Shown piece after piece: positions 6,005 through 12,063 of a stretch of DNA of 12,063 nt. The notes under the pieces were generated by a model, which saw only the letters and a program-made list of their open reading frames with translations, was not told the origin of the DNA and ran no database searches. Both the position numbers and the translations under genes were made by a program. Each line of letters opens with the position of its first letter. Positions within the stretch are counted from its first letter, which is position 1. The DNA comes from an uncultured Collinsella sp. Lineage in GTDB: Bacteria > Actinomycetota > Coriobacteriia > Coriobacteriales > Coriobacteriaceae. The stretch is taken from positions 1 through 12,063 of the forward strand of contig UROO01000054.1 of the NCBI GenBank assembly GCA_900549555.1, written 5' to 3'.

Positions 6005-6097
6005 CTGAAAGATACCAACCCACCGCTTAGACGAGAAGAAATACAGCTCATTTCTCCGGTGAAAGGTTCTTTCATTACCGTAAACGGTCGATGAAAG
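6005..6097. promoter_or_regulatory. Array of TGAAAG/CTTTCA boxes between fruA and the rpiR-like gene (candidate operators)
   Basis: Four copies of one hexamer in alternating orientation occur here. Plus-strand readings are TGAAAG at 6006-6011 and 6060-6065, CTTTCA at 6069-6074, and TGAAAG at 6092-6097. TGAAAG-GTT-CTTTCA (6060-6074) is a perfect 6-bp inverted repeat with a 3-bp spacer. CTTTCAT (6069-6075) and ATGAAAG (6091-6097) form a second inverted pair with centres 22 bp apart, enclosing a smaller palindrome ACCGTAAACGGT (6077-6088). The repeated boxes are directly visible. Binding by the divergent RpiR-type regulator is inferred from location and from the matching box upstream of the second fruK paralogue. 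Confidence 0.6.
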
Positions 6098-6123
6098 TTT
6101 ACCATCAACTATTGAAACGGCAA
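6096..6123 (-). promoter_or_regulatory. Predicted fruA promoter
   Basis: On the minus strand TTGCCG (-35, 6118-6123) and TAAACT (-10, 6096-6101) are separated by 16 bp. The -10 runs straight into a CTTTCAT box, which would place a bound protein over the -10 and the start site, consistent with repression. Confidence 0.5.
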
Positions 6124-6127
6124 GGTG

Positions 6128-6156
6128 TATCTTGTAATTGAAAATGCCCCTATACT
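6128..6156 (+). promoter_or_regulatory. Predicted promoter of the rpiR-like regulator
   Basis: A good -10, TATACT (6151-6156), lies 49 bp before the chosen ATG. The -35 position (about 6128-6133, TATCTT) is a poor match. The TGAAAG/CTTTCA boxes lie 30-70 bp further upstream, so autoregulation is possible but not shown by position alone. Confidence 0.4.
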
Positions 6157-6205
6157 ACGACATTACTAAACAAGTCCGATTTTTATGCCAGCCAGGAGCC
6201 ATCCC

Positions 6206-7063
6206 ATGTCCGATAGCAGCAAGAGCGCACTCTCCCTTATTAGCACGCACAAAGGGTACAGCGAGTCCGAGCAGCGCATTGTCGACTATATCCTAGAGCA
6301 TCAGTCCGAGGCACCGCGCCTGACAGCTGCCCAGCTCTCGCGCGCCGCCGCAACCTCCGAGGCAACCGTCTCGCGCTTCTGCCGCAAACTGGGTTTTGGC
6401 AGTTTTCGCAGTTTCCAGTTTTCACTAGCGCGCGATCTGGAAAGCCAGCGCAATGAAGGCCTCACTGACGAGGTCTCGCTCGACAATATGGAGCAGAGCC
6501 TCAAGAATATTCTCGCTGCCAAGGTCAGCGAACTCAATGCGACTATCGATGGCATTGATCACGACACGCTGACAGCCGTCGTGCACGCGTTTAAGAACGC
6601 AGGGGCTATCGAGTTTGCAGCCGTAGGCAACACCAACGCCGTCGCGCTCGACGCGACGTTTAAGTTTTCGCAGCTGGGCCTACGCTGCATGGCAAGCACC
6701 ATCAGCGAGACCTCGATTGGTTTTGCGCTCACGTTGCGCCCCGGAGATGTCATCGTGCTGATCTCGAACTCCGGCAAGTCGCGTCGACTGAATCGCATGG
6801 CAAAAGCGGCTCGCGGCTGTGGCGCCACCGTTGTCGTCATCAGTAGCGACAGCAAGTCCCCGCTTGCTCGCCTGGCAGACTACACCTTTAATACTGTGAA
6901 CCACGAGGCACTGCTCACCACGGGCGACTTTGCGTTCTCCAAGATGAGTGCCACGATGATCATCGAGGTTATCTACAACTTCCTGCTGCCCGAGATTGAA
7001 GACGCCCGCGAGCATATCAGCTACTACGAGGAGCTCATCCAGCCGGATAAGGTCGTGGAGTAG
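6206..7063 (+). CDS. RpiR/MurR-family transcriptional regulator (HTH plus SIS domain)
   Basis: Probable sugar-phosphate-responsive DNA-binding regulator of 285 aa. The N-terminal HTH_6 domain (about 8-80) shows a helix-turn-helix at 39-62 (LTAAQLSRAAATSEATVSRF). A SIS phosphosugar-binding domain (about 125-250) carries LISNSGKSRRL (185-195), the family's phosphate-binding loop. The start at 6206 is preferred over an in-frame ATG at 6185 because AGGAG lies 8 nt upstream; the earlier ATG has no ribosome site. It is divergent from fruA, with repeated TGAAAG boxes in the shared intergenic region, so control of the fructose genes is likely. The effector, perhaps fructose-1-phosphate or fructose-1,6-bisphosphate, is a guess. 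It is not from the DeoR (FruR) or LacI (Cra) families that usually control fru operons. Confidence 0.93.
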   Translation: MSDSSKSALSLISTHKGYSESEQRIVDYILEHQSEAPRLTAAQLSRAAATSEATVSRFCRKLGFGSFRSFQFSLARDLESQRNEGLTDEVSLDNMEQSLKNILAAKVSELNATIDGIDHDTLTAVVHAFKNAGAIEFAAVGNTNAVALDATFKFSQLGLRCMASTISETSIGFALTLRPGDVIVLISNSGKSRRLNRMAKAARGCGATVVVISSDSKSPLARLADYTFNTVNHEALLTTGDFAFSKMSATMIIEVIYNFLLPEIEDAREHISYYEELIQPDKVVE

Positions 7064-7080
7064 GTTTTAGCAGGAGTGTT

Positions 7081-7152
7081 ATGTACCGTTCCCACAAAAC
7101 TATGCCGGTTTACTACGATGAAATCGGAATATGCGACCACATCGTGTTTTAA
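7081..7152 (+). CDS. Possible 23-aa small ORF after the rpiR-like gene
   Basis: ATG at 7081 is preceded by GCAGGAG with a 4-nt gap and opens a 23-codon frame (MYRSHKTMPVYYDE at its start, stop TAA at 7150-7152). It begins 17 nt after the regulator's stop and ends exactly where the terminator stem begins. The middle of the frame is the left arm of the 27-bp inverted repeat. No family is recognised. It may simply be chance: an in-frame sequence placed beside a purine-rich run. Confidence 0.25.
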   Translation: MYRSHKTMPVYYDEIGICDHIVF

Positions 7153-7247
7153 AAGAAAACCGCAGGGGTTCTACCTGCGGTTTTCTTTTTACAATTTTAG
7201 CTGTGCTCGAGCTACGCCGATTCATCGTAGTAAACCGGCATAGTTTT
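7096..7247. repeat. 152-bp element with perfect 27-bp terminal inverted repeats
   Basis: The arms at 7096-7122 and 7221-7247 are perfect complements over 27 bp (outer end AAAACTATGCCGG). They enclose about 98 bp containing the bidirectional terminator, with the terminator hairpin near-concentric with the arms (centres 1.5 bp apart). Size and layout resemble a non-autonomous palindromic element or MITE, but the flanks CCCAC and TGACG show no target-site duplication. It lies between the convergent regulator and recN genes. Read in the same orientation, each arm can encode KTMPVYYDE. Confidence 0.8.
7151..7190. terminator. Bidirectional rho-independent terminator between the rpiR-like gene and recN
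   Basis: A perfect 16-bp stem (7151-7166 with 7174-7189, GC core CCGCAGG, 7-nt loop) has T-runs on both strands: TTTTCTTTTT reading plus, TTTTCTTTTAAAA reading minus. It serves both convergent transcripts: rpiR-like on plus, and the operon ending with recN on minus. Confidence 0.93.
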
Positions 7248-7324
7248 TGACGGTCGGGCCAGACAAGCAAGTGGCGGTACAACAATTGCTGATATTTTGT
7301 CCCCGCCAACACTGTCAGCTCGTT

Positions 7325-8953
7325 CTAACCTCGAGCCTCTTCCAACATCTGCTTGGCATGTGCCAGGCTTGCCTCAGATTGATCGCCACTCAGCATACGG
7401 GCGATCTCTGCGATGCGGGCGTCCCCGGCCACCTCATCCAGATGCGTCTGGGGAACGTCGCCGGGCTCTTTGCTCACCACGTAGTGTTTGTCGGCCATGA
7501 CAGCGACCTGTGCCAGGTGGGTTACGACAATCACCTGATGCGTAGCGGCGAGATCTGCTAGCACGCTCGCGAGGGCACGTGCTGTAGAGCCGCCGACACC
7601 GGCATCGACCTCGTCGAACACCAGCGTATCCACGCCGTCCGCGTTACCGAGAACGACCTTGCTCGCCAGCATGACGCGGCTCAGCTCGCCGCCCGACGCA
7701 ATGCGGCGCAGGGGGCGCGGCGTCAATCCGGCACCACTGCGATACAAAAGCTCATAGCTCGAAGGCCCCGCCAGCGTCCATTCGGCACGCGGAAGATCGC
7801 GCGACTCCCAAACGAGCTCGGCGTCGCCCATCTCCAGGCGCGCCATCTGACGGCCAACCTCGTGGCAAAAGCGAGGGGCTGCGGTATTCCGCACGCGTTT
7901 AAGCGCCTTGGCAGCAGCAAAAAGCTCGCGTTCGGCACACCCGAGCGCCTCGCGAGCCTTCTTGATCCGCTCATCACCATCATCGACCAGCGACAACAGC
8001 TCTTGTGAGCGATCGCGCATGGCAAAGACATCGCCCATGGTGGGTCCCCACTGACGTAGCAAACCCTTAAGATCGGAATAACGCTCGCGCATACGAGCCA
8101 GCTCGCGCGGATCGAAAGCGACCCCATCGCGATAGGCGCGCAGCTCGTTGGCACAATCCTCGAGCGAGATGCAGGCATCCGAAAGCGCATCGGCGATGTC
8201 GCCCAGCTTGCGGTCGACGGTCGCCATGCGGGAAAGCTCCGCCACGGCACTGTTCACGGCATCGAGCGCTCCCCCTTCAGCTGCAAGCGATGCATGGGCA
8301 TCGTTGGCCGTGGCCACCAACACCTCAGCATGCTCGGAGCGCGGCAGCAGCTCCTCGAGCTCCTCATACTCGCCCGGTTTGGGGTCGACCTCGGCGATGC
8401 GCTCCATGGCGAAGCGCGCCTCCTCGACGCGACTCCCCTGCGCACGCGAGGCCTCTTCGACGCGACGGACCTCCTTGGCAGCCGCACGCGATGCCTTAAA
8501 GCAAGCACGGTAGTGCTCGAGCGCCTCGAGTGCCGGGCGCCCTGCCCAGGCATCGACCATGGCAACATGATGCGCCGGGTCGAGCAGGCGCTGGTGCTCG
8601 TGCTGACCGCAAAGATCCATCATCACGCCGACGCGCTCCGAAAGTTCGCGCACGCTGGCGATGCGGCCGTCAATTTTTACGCGGCTGCGGCCCTCGGCAG
8701 AAAGGCTGCGCTGCACGGTGAAGCCCTCCGTGTCGTGCGGGCCATCAAACAGGCGCGCCTCGACGCTGGCAAGCGCCTCGCCCTCGCGCACCGTCGACGA
8801 ATCCGCTCGCTCGCCCAAAATGAGCTTGAGTGCCGAAAGCAGCGCGGTCTTACCGGCGCCGGTTTCTCCAGTCAGAACCGTTAGACCCGTGCTCGGAACC
8901 AACGTCGCCTCGCGAATGAGTGCAATGTTGGAAACCTGCAGCTCATCGATCAT
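7325..8953 (-). CDS. recN: DNA repair protein RecN
   Basis: SMC-like cytosolic ATPase of 542 aa acting in double-strand break repair, near the usual 550 aa. The N-terminal head has Walker A GETGAGKT (29-36). A long helical region rich in Glu, Ala and Arg (about 150-370) forms the short coiled-coil. The C-terminal head has the ABC signature SGGELS (420-425) and Walker B/D-loop DEVDAGVGG (from about 447), followed by VTHLAQVAVMAD, typical of RecN. The ATG overlaps the end of nadK by 11 bp, so translation is probably coupled. It is the last gene of the minus-strand operon and ends about 135 bp before the bidirectional terminator. Confidence 0.96.
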   Translation of the reverse strand: MIDELQVSNIALIREATLVPSTGLTVLTGETGAGKTALLSALKLILGERADSSTVREGEALASVEARLFDGPHDTEGFTVQRSLSAEGRSRVKIDGRIASVRELSERVGVMMDLCGQHEHQRLLDPAHHVAMVDAWAGRPALEALEHYRACFKASRAAAKEVRRVEEASRAQGSRVEEARFAMERIAEVDPKPGEYEELEELLPRSEHAEVLVATANDAHASLAAEGGALDAVNSAVAELSRMATVDRKLGDIADALSDACISLEDCANELRAYRDGVAFDPRELARMRERYSDLKGLLRQWGPTMGDVFAMRDRSQELLSLVDDGDERIKKAREALGCAERELFAAAKALKRVRNTAAPRFCHEVGRQMARLEMGDAELVWESRDLPRAEWTLAGPSSYELLYRSGAGLTPRPLRRIASGGELSRVMLASKVVLGNADGVDTLVFDEVDAGVGGSTARALASVLADLAATHQVIVVTHLAQVAVMADKHYVVSKEPGDVPQTHLDEVAGDARIAEIARMLSGDQSEASLAHAKQMLEEARG

Positions 8954-9803
8954 GACGCACTCCGTAGAACACGCGGCTCACCGAGTTATAGAAACTCTCG
9001 GGACCATAATCAAGCAGCAGCACATCGCCGGGACCACGGCGCACAGCCACGCTCTCGACCGTGCCATCGCAGGTAATAAACTGTCCATCGATGGCGATCG
9101 CCGGAACGCTCGGGCGGTCATCGGACATAAAGATCTCCACGACATCGCTCGGCGAGGTCAAAAAGGCGCGAGCCTGAATGGTATGCGGAGCGATGGGCAC
9201 ACAGACCATGCCCGTGTAATCGGGGCTGACAATGGGGCCGCCGGCGGAAAGCGCGTAGCCGGTGGAGCCGGTCGCCGTCGAAACGACGACGCCGTCACCG
9301 CGCAGGCGGTCGATATGATGGCCGGACACCGTGATGTCAAATTCGACCATATCGGACAGGGGCCCGCGCGTAAGCGCCATATCGTTGAGGGCAAACGTGC
9401 GCACGACATCCTTCGTGCCGTCTTCGCGCACCGAGACGATATCAGCGGCGATGGTGGCGCGGCGGCTCACATGGAGCTCGCCGGACAGGGCATCGCTCAC
9501 GACCTGCAAAATGTCGCGCTCCTCGGGGCTCGCGGCCGTCAAAAAGCCTAAATGACCGTAGGAAAGACCCAAAATGGGGATCTCGCGGTAGTTGAGAATG
9601 CGGGCGGCACGCAGCAGCGTACCGTCGCCGCCGAGCGTAATGACCAGGTCGGCATCGTCAACATCGGGCGTGCTCTGGATCTTGGAGCGCTGGTCGGCAG
9701 CCCATGCGACCTCGTAGCCCTGGCGCGAAAGCCAAAGCTCGAGCATCAGGCCGCTCTCGACCGCTTCTTGCTTGTAGAAATTGGGAACCAGAAAGACCTT
9801 CAT
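8943..9803 (-). CDS. nadK: NAD kinase
   Basis: Cytosolic ATP- or polyphosphate-dependent kinase of 286 aa that makes NADP from NAD. Family signatures are GGDGT at 58-62 with the catalytic Asp60, the ND pair of the NAD site (NDMALTRG, from 140), and the glycine-rich block GDGVVVSTATGSTGYALSAG (169-188). It starts inside the tlyA stop (ATGA, 4-bp overlap) and its own end overlaps recN by 11 bp. The tlyA-nadK-recN order is common in Gram-positive genomes. The phosphate donor cannot be told from the sequence. Confidence 0.97.
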   Translation of the reverse strand: MKVFLVPNFYKQEAVESGLMLELWLSRQGYEVAWAADQRSKIQSTPDVDDADLVITLGGDGTLLRAARILNYREIPILGLSYGHLGFLTAASPEERDILQVVSDALSGELHVSRRATIAADIVSVREDGTKDVVRTFALNDMALTRGPLSDMVEFDITVSGHHIDRLRGDGVVVSTATGSTGYALSAGGPIVSPDYTGMVCVPIAPHTIQARAFLTSPSDVVEIFMSDDRPSVPAIAIDGQFITCDGTVESVAVRRGPGDVLLLDYGPESFYNSVSRVFYGVRHDR

Positions 9804-10612
9804 AGCGTTGCAGCTTTCTCGCTCAAAACCGATACCTGGGATTGCAGCTCATCGTCGGTGCGTTCGCCGGGGGCAAACCTCGTGCCGTACAGGAAAAACT
9901 CGACGTTGCCCTTGGCGCCATGGATGGGCGACACGCACACGTCGAGCGGGAACAGGCCCTTGGCAGCAAAGAGTTCAATCGCCGCCACGAGCGTATCGCG
10001 GCGGACGGCAGGGTCGGTCACGATGCCACCCTCGCCCACCAGCGCAGCCGGCGCCTCGAACTGCGGCTTTACGAGCGTGCAAAACGAACCCGAAGGCTTC
10101 AGGCACGCCAGCACGGCGTCGATGATATTCGCGATACTCGTAAACGACACATCGCACACGGCCAAGTCGATAGCGCGGCCGTAGCCAAGCTCGGGCAGCT
10201 GTGTCACGTTGGTGCGCTCATGGAGCGTCACGCGATCGTCTTGACGCAGCGACCAATCAAACTGGGCGCGACCCACATCAACCGAAACAACTGTGGCGGC
10301 GCCGCGCTTGAGCAGGCAATCGGTAAAGCCGCCCGTGGAGCAGCCCACATCGAGGCAAGCAAGGTCCGTCGGATCAATCCCAAACGCATCGAGCGCGCCC
10401 TCAAGCTTGAGCCCGCCGCGCCCCACGTAGGGAATACGACCCTTCACGTGCAACGGCAGGCCGGGCGTCACCTTAAGACCCGGCGAGGTCAAACGCTCGC
10501 CGCCGCTCGAGACCAAGCCGGCCATAAGAGTGCGAAGGGCATCCGCGCGATCGGCGCAGATGCCCTGTGAAATCAGTTCGTCATCGAGACGCACACGTTT
10601 CATGAATGCCAT
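9800..10612 (-). CDS. tlyA: TlyA-family 2'-O-ribose rRNA methyltransferase (S4 plus FtsJ-like domain)
   Basis: Predicted SAM-dependent methyltransferase of 16S/23S rRNA riboses; in mycobacteria TlyA sets capreomycin sensitivity. The 270-aa product has an N-terminal S4 RNA-binding domain (about 5-60, RLDDELISQG) and an FtsJ-like Rossmann fold with SAM motif LDVGCSTGGFTDCLL (87-101). The K-D-K-E tetrad of 2'-O-methyltransferases is intact at Lys69, Asp154, Lys182 and Glu238. The ATG at 10610-10612 overlaps the xseB stop (TGATG), suggesting reinitiation. A second ATG at 10601-10603 (MKRVRLDDEL) is a possible alternative, and neither has a clear Shine-Dalgarno. Some homologues are annotated as hemolysins, which this sequence does not support as the primary role. 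Confidence 0.94.
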   Translation of the reverse strand: MAFMKRVRLDDELISQGICADRADALRTLMAGLVSSGGERLTSPGLKVTPGLPLHVKGRIPYVGRGGLKLEGALDAFGIDPTDLACLDVGCSTGGFTDCLLKRGAATVVSVDVGRAQFDWSLRQDDRVTLHERTNVTQLPELGYGRAIDLAVCDVSFTSIANIIDAVLACLKPSGSFCTLVKPQFEAPAALVGEGGIVTDPAVRRDTLVAAIELFAAKGLFPLDVCVSPIHGAKGNVEFFLYGTRFAPGERTDDELQSQVSVLSEKAATL

Positions 10613-10878
10613 CAACCATTCGTATCCGGGGACGCGGCCTGGCTATCCTTGGATTCATTTGCCGCGTCCTCATCGTATTCCTGCTCGAGCTTATCGGCCT
10701 CGCGAGGCGTCAGCTCAAACTTGTCGACCATATCGACCGCACGGGAGCCCAGCTCGATCGCCTCGTCAAACAGATCGAGCGAACGCTCCAGGGACGTATC
10801 CTTGGAGCGAACGGTCGCAATAATCTGGTCCAAGCGGTCTGAGATCTCGTCGAAGTTTCGGACGGAACCCTCTGGCAT
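10612..10878 (-). CDS. xseB: Exodeoxyribonuclease VII small subunit
   Basis: Small helical subunit of 88 aa that binds the XseA large subunit in exonuclease VII, a single-strand DNA nuclease. The conserved part (about 8-60: FDEISDRLDQIIATVRS.. then SLERSLDLFDEAIELG) matches the two-helix XseB fold, followed by an acidic, disordered-looking tail ending SPDTNG. The ATG lies 2 nt after the nusB stop with a GAGGAG Shine-Dalgarno inside the end of nusB. Its end overlaps tlyA by one base. xseA, which normally sits just upstream, is absent here. Confidence 0.9.
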   Translation of the reverse strand: MPEGSVRNFDEISDRLDQIIATVRSKDTSLERSLDLFDEAIELGSRAVDMVDKFELTPREADKLEQEYDEDAANESKDSQAASPDTNG

Positions 10879-10880
10879 GG

Positions 10881-11465
10881 CTACTCCTCGACGGTACCGG
10901 TCTCGGCCTCGGCGACCTCGGCATCCTCGTCGAGAACGCCGGCCGCAGCCTGAGCGGCGGCAACCTTGGCGGCAGCCTCGGCAGCCTGGGCCTCCTCGCG
11001 GGCACGGTCCTCGGCCAGCAGCTCCTGATACAGGTCCTCGCCCGGCAGCTCCTCGCTACGAGCGATCTTGCCCAGCACGCCGTTGACAAACGACGCGGAC
11101 TGGTCGGTGCCATAGGCCTTGGCAAGCTCGACTGCCTCGTTGATCACGATGGCGTCCGAGACCTCCTCGTCGGTGAGGAAGCGCATCTCATAGACGGCGA
11201 TGCGCAGCAGATTGCGGTCGGCACCGGGCATGCGCATAAGATCCCAGTTCTTGGCGACGGAGCGCAGGGCGCAGTCGATGCGGTCGATGTGCTCGTAGGC
11301 ACCGCGGCACAGCTCCAGCGCGTAGGGGTCGAGGGGACCCTTCGAGATCAGGAAATCGCCCTCGAGGACGCGCTCGAGCGGGCTGTCCGTGGCCTCGGCC
11401 TGAAACAGCAGCTGCAGCGCCTGACTGCGGGCAAGCGTACGCCCGCGATAAACCTTAAGGCTCAA
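10881..11465 (-). CDS. nusB: Transcription antitermination protein NusB with an extended C-terminus
   Basis: RNA-binding antitermination factor that works with NusE (S10) on boxA of rRNA leaders. The all-helical NusB core spans about 9-137, with RSQALQLLFQAE at the start and NEAVELAKAYGTDQSASFVNGVLGKIAR at the end, the family hallmark, listed here only as positions 109-136. A 57-residue tail (138-194) rich in Ala and Glu is low in complexity and unlike most NusB proteins, which end near residue 140. The start is TTG at 11463-11465, with AAGGAG 6 nt upstream overlapping the stop of the Asp23-like gene; no better ATG is available in the conserved N-terminus. Confidence 0.93.
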   Translation of the reverse strand: MSLKVYRGRTLARSQALQLLFQAEATDSPLERVLEGDFLISKGPLDPYALELCRGAYEHIDRIDCALRSVAKNWDLMRMPGADRNLLRIAVYEMRFLTDEEVSDAIVINEAVELAKAYGTDQSASFVNGVLGKIARSEELPGEDLYQELLAEDRAREEAQAAEAAAKVAAAQAAAGVLDEDAEVAEAETGTVEE

Positions 11466-11468
11466 AGG

Positions 11469-11831
11469 TTACTCCTTGGGGAAAACGAGGCCGTCGATGC
11501 AAACGTCAACGCGCTCGACCTCGACGCCCACCTGGGCGTCGATGGCGGCAACCACGGCGGCGCGAACGGCCTCGGCGAGTTTCTTGAACGGATAGCCAAA
11601 GAACGCCACGACGCGCACGGTAAGCGCGAGCTTGTCGCCGATAACCTCGGCCTCGACCGCCGACTCGGAAGCCGGGGCCTTGGACGAAAGCATCATGGAG
11701 ACAAGGTTGGTGGCAAGGTCCTTGACGCCCACGGAGGCGATGCCCTCGACATCCGTGACGGCGCGCGAGACGATGGCGGTCAGAACATCGGGCGAAATGC
11801 CGATGCCGTCAATCTTGATTTCCTGGGGCAT
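11469..11831 (-). CDS. Asp23/Gls24 family protein
   Basis: A 120-aa protein of the Asp23 (alkaline shock protein) family, often envelope-associated in Gram-positives but of uncertain biochemical role. Visible family features are ISPDVLTAIVSRAVTDVEGI near 12-31, the central VEAEVIGDKLALTVRVV strand pair (about 59-75) and VDVCIDGLVF near the C-terminus (108-117). It has no signal peptide or membrane segment. The ATG has TAGGAGGACTC upstream. It sits between efp and nusB, an order common in Gram-positive bacteria. It ends 3 bp before the nusB start codon. Confidence 0.92.
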   Translation of the reverse strand: MPQEIKIDGIGISPDVLTAIVSRAVTDVEGIASVGVKDLATNLVSMMLSSKAPASESAVEAEVIGDKLALTVRVVAFFGYPFKKLAEAVRAAVVAAIDAQVGVEVERVDVCIDGLVFPKE

Positions 11832-11855
11832 GAGTCCTCCTAGAAGAGTTGGTTG

Positions 11856-12015
11856 CTAGACGCGGGAGACGAACTTGCCGTCGCGGGTGTCAACCTTAAT
11901 GACCTCGCCCTCGTTGAGGTACATGGGGACCTGGATGACAGCGCCGGTGTCGATGGTGGCCGGCTTGGTGGAACCCTGGACGGTATCGCCCTTGAAGCCC
12001 GGGTCGGTCTGGACG
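11856..12015 (-). CDS. efp: Elongation factor P, C-terminal 52 residues only
   Basis: The last 52 codons of EF-P, the translation factor that relieves ribosome stalling at polyprolines. The recognisable C-terminal OB domain reads [20 protein letters not shown] and continues with GAVIQVP and [12 protein letters not shown] before the stop, matching the usual EF-P ending. The 5' part, including the modified-residue domain, is missing because genomic sequence ends at 12015. A frame that starts at 12044 adds [10 protein letters not shown], which is translated adapter and not part of the protein. The stop lies 24 bp before the Asp23-like start, so the two are probably co-transcribed. Confidence 0.93.
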
Positions 12016-12063
12016 CTGTCTCTTATACACATCTCCGAGCCCACGAGACGGACTCCTATCTCG
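12016..12063. other. Nextera sequencing adapter at the contig end (not genomic)
   Basis: The sequence from 12016 is the Tn5 mosaic end CTGTCTCTTATACACATCT (12016-12034), then the read-2 adapter CCGAGCCCACGAGAC (12035-12049), then GGACTCCT (12050-12057, matching the Nextera N705 index), then ATCTCG, the start of the flow-cell sequence. It should be trimmed before annotation. Confidence 0.98.

Noticed and set aside
3839..6094. 751-codon open frame on the plus strand opposite fruA
   Set aside because: It is the antisense shadow of a GC-rich gene with strong third-position bias. Its translation is Gly/Asp/His-rich without domains, while the opposite frame is a complete permease.
6138..6156. A cre or CRP-type catabolite site near the rpiR-like promoter or in the ptsH upstream region (TGTGAG near 3447-3453)
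   Set aside because: Only partial half-site matches; no symmetric consensus could be found.
12042..12044. GTG as the start of a 62-residue EF-P-like protein
   Set aside because: The GTG and the next nine codons lie in Nextera adapter sequence.

Overview
The window looks like one end of an Illumina/Nextera-assembled contig from a high-GC gut Actinomycetota of the class Coriobacteriia, most likely Collinsella or a close relative. This placement rests on protein style, strong G/C third-position bias and gene content. There is no rRNA marker here, so treat it as an inference. The final 48 bases are not genomic: they are the Nextera transposase mosaic end, the i7 adapter and an index.

Left half (about 1-7063): a fructose phosphotransferase (PTS) locus. 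Reading along the minus strand, the order is a fused fructose permease EIIBCA (fruA, 5932->3923), HPr (ptsH, 3373->3110), enzyme I (ptsI, 2976->1273), 1-phosphofructokinase (fruK, 1198->266), a strong terminator, and the first 16 codons of a second 1-phosphofructokinase paralogue running off the left edge (49->1). Divergent from fruA on the plus strand is an RpiR/MurR-type HTH-SIS regulator (6206-7063). Together these genes encode the whole phosphoryl relay from PEP to fructose (EI, HPr, EIIA, EIIB, EIIC) plus the kinase that converts fructose-1-phosphate to fructose-1,6-bisphosphate, with a candidate sugar-phosphate-sensing regulator alongside. The same box (CTTTCA/TGAAAG inverted repeats, with one half-site overlapping the -10) occurs upstream of both fruA and the second fruK paralogue. 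That suggests a common regulon.

The spacer between fruA and ptsH (3374-3922) is about 550 bp and carries no credible gene. It holds the ptsH leader, which can pair its Shine-Dalgarno with an upstream complement, a roughly 226-bp nested palindrome with a perfect 42-bp stem, a second 97-bp hairpin with a perfect 24-bp stem, and the fruA terminator. A third element, with perfect 27-bp terminal inverted repeats enclosing a bidirectional terminator, lies between the convergent rpiR-like gene and recN (7096-7247). These three elements are the least explained part of the window.

Right half (7325-12015): a compact minus-strand housekeeping operon, in transcription order efp (3' end only), asp23-like, nusB, xseB, tlyA, nadK, recN. 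Most junctions overlap or are separated by only a few bases, so translational coupling is likely. The genes cover translation elongation (EF-P), an Asp23/Gls24 envelope or stress protein, transcription antitermination, exonuclease VII small subunit, rRNA ribose methylation, NADP synthesis and recombination repair. The xseA partner of xseB is not adjacent.
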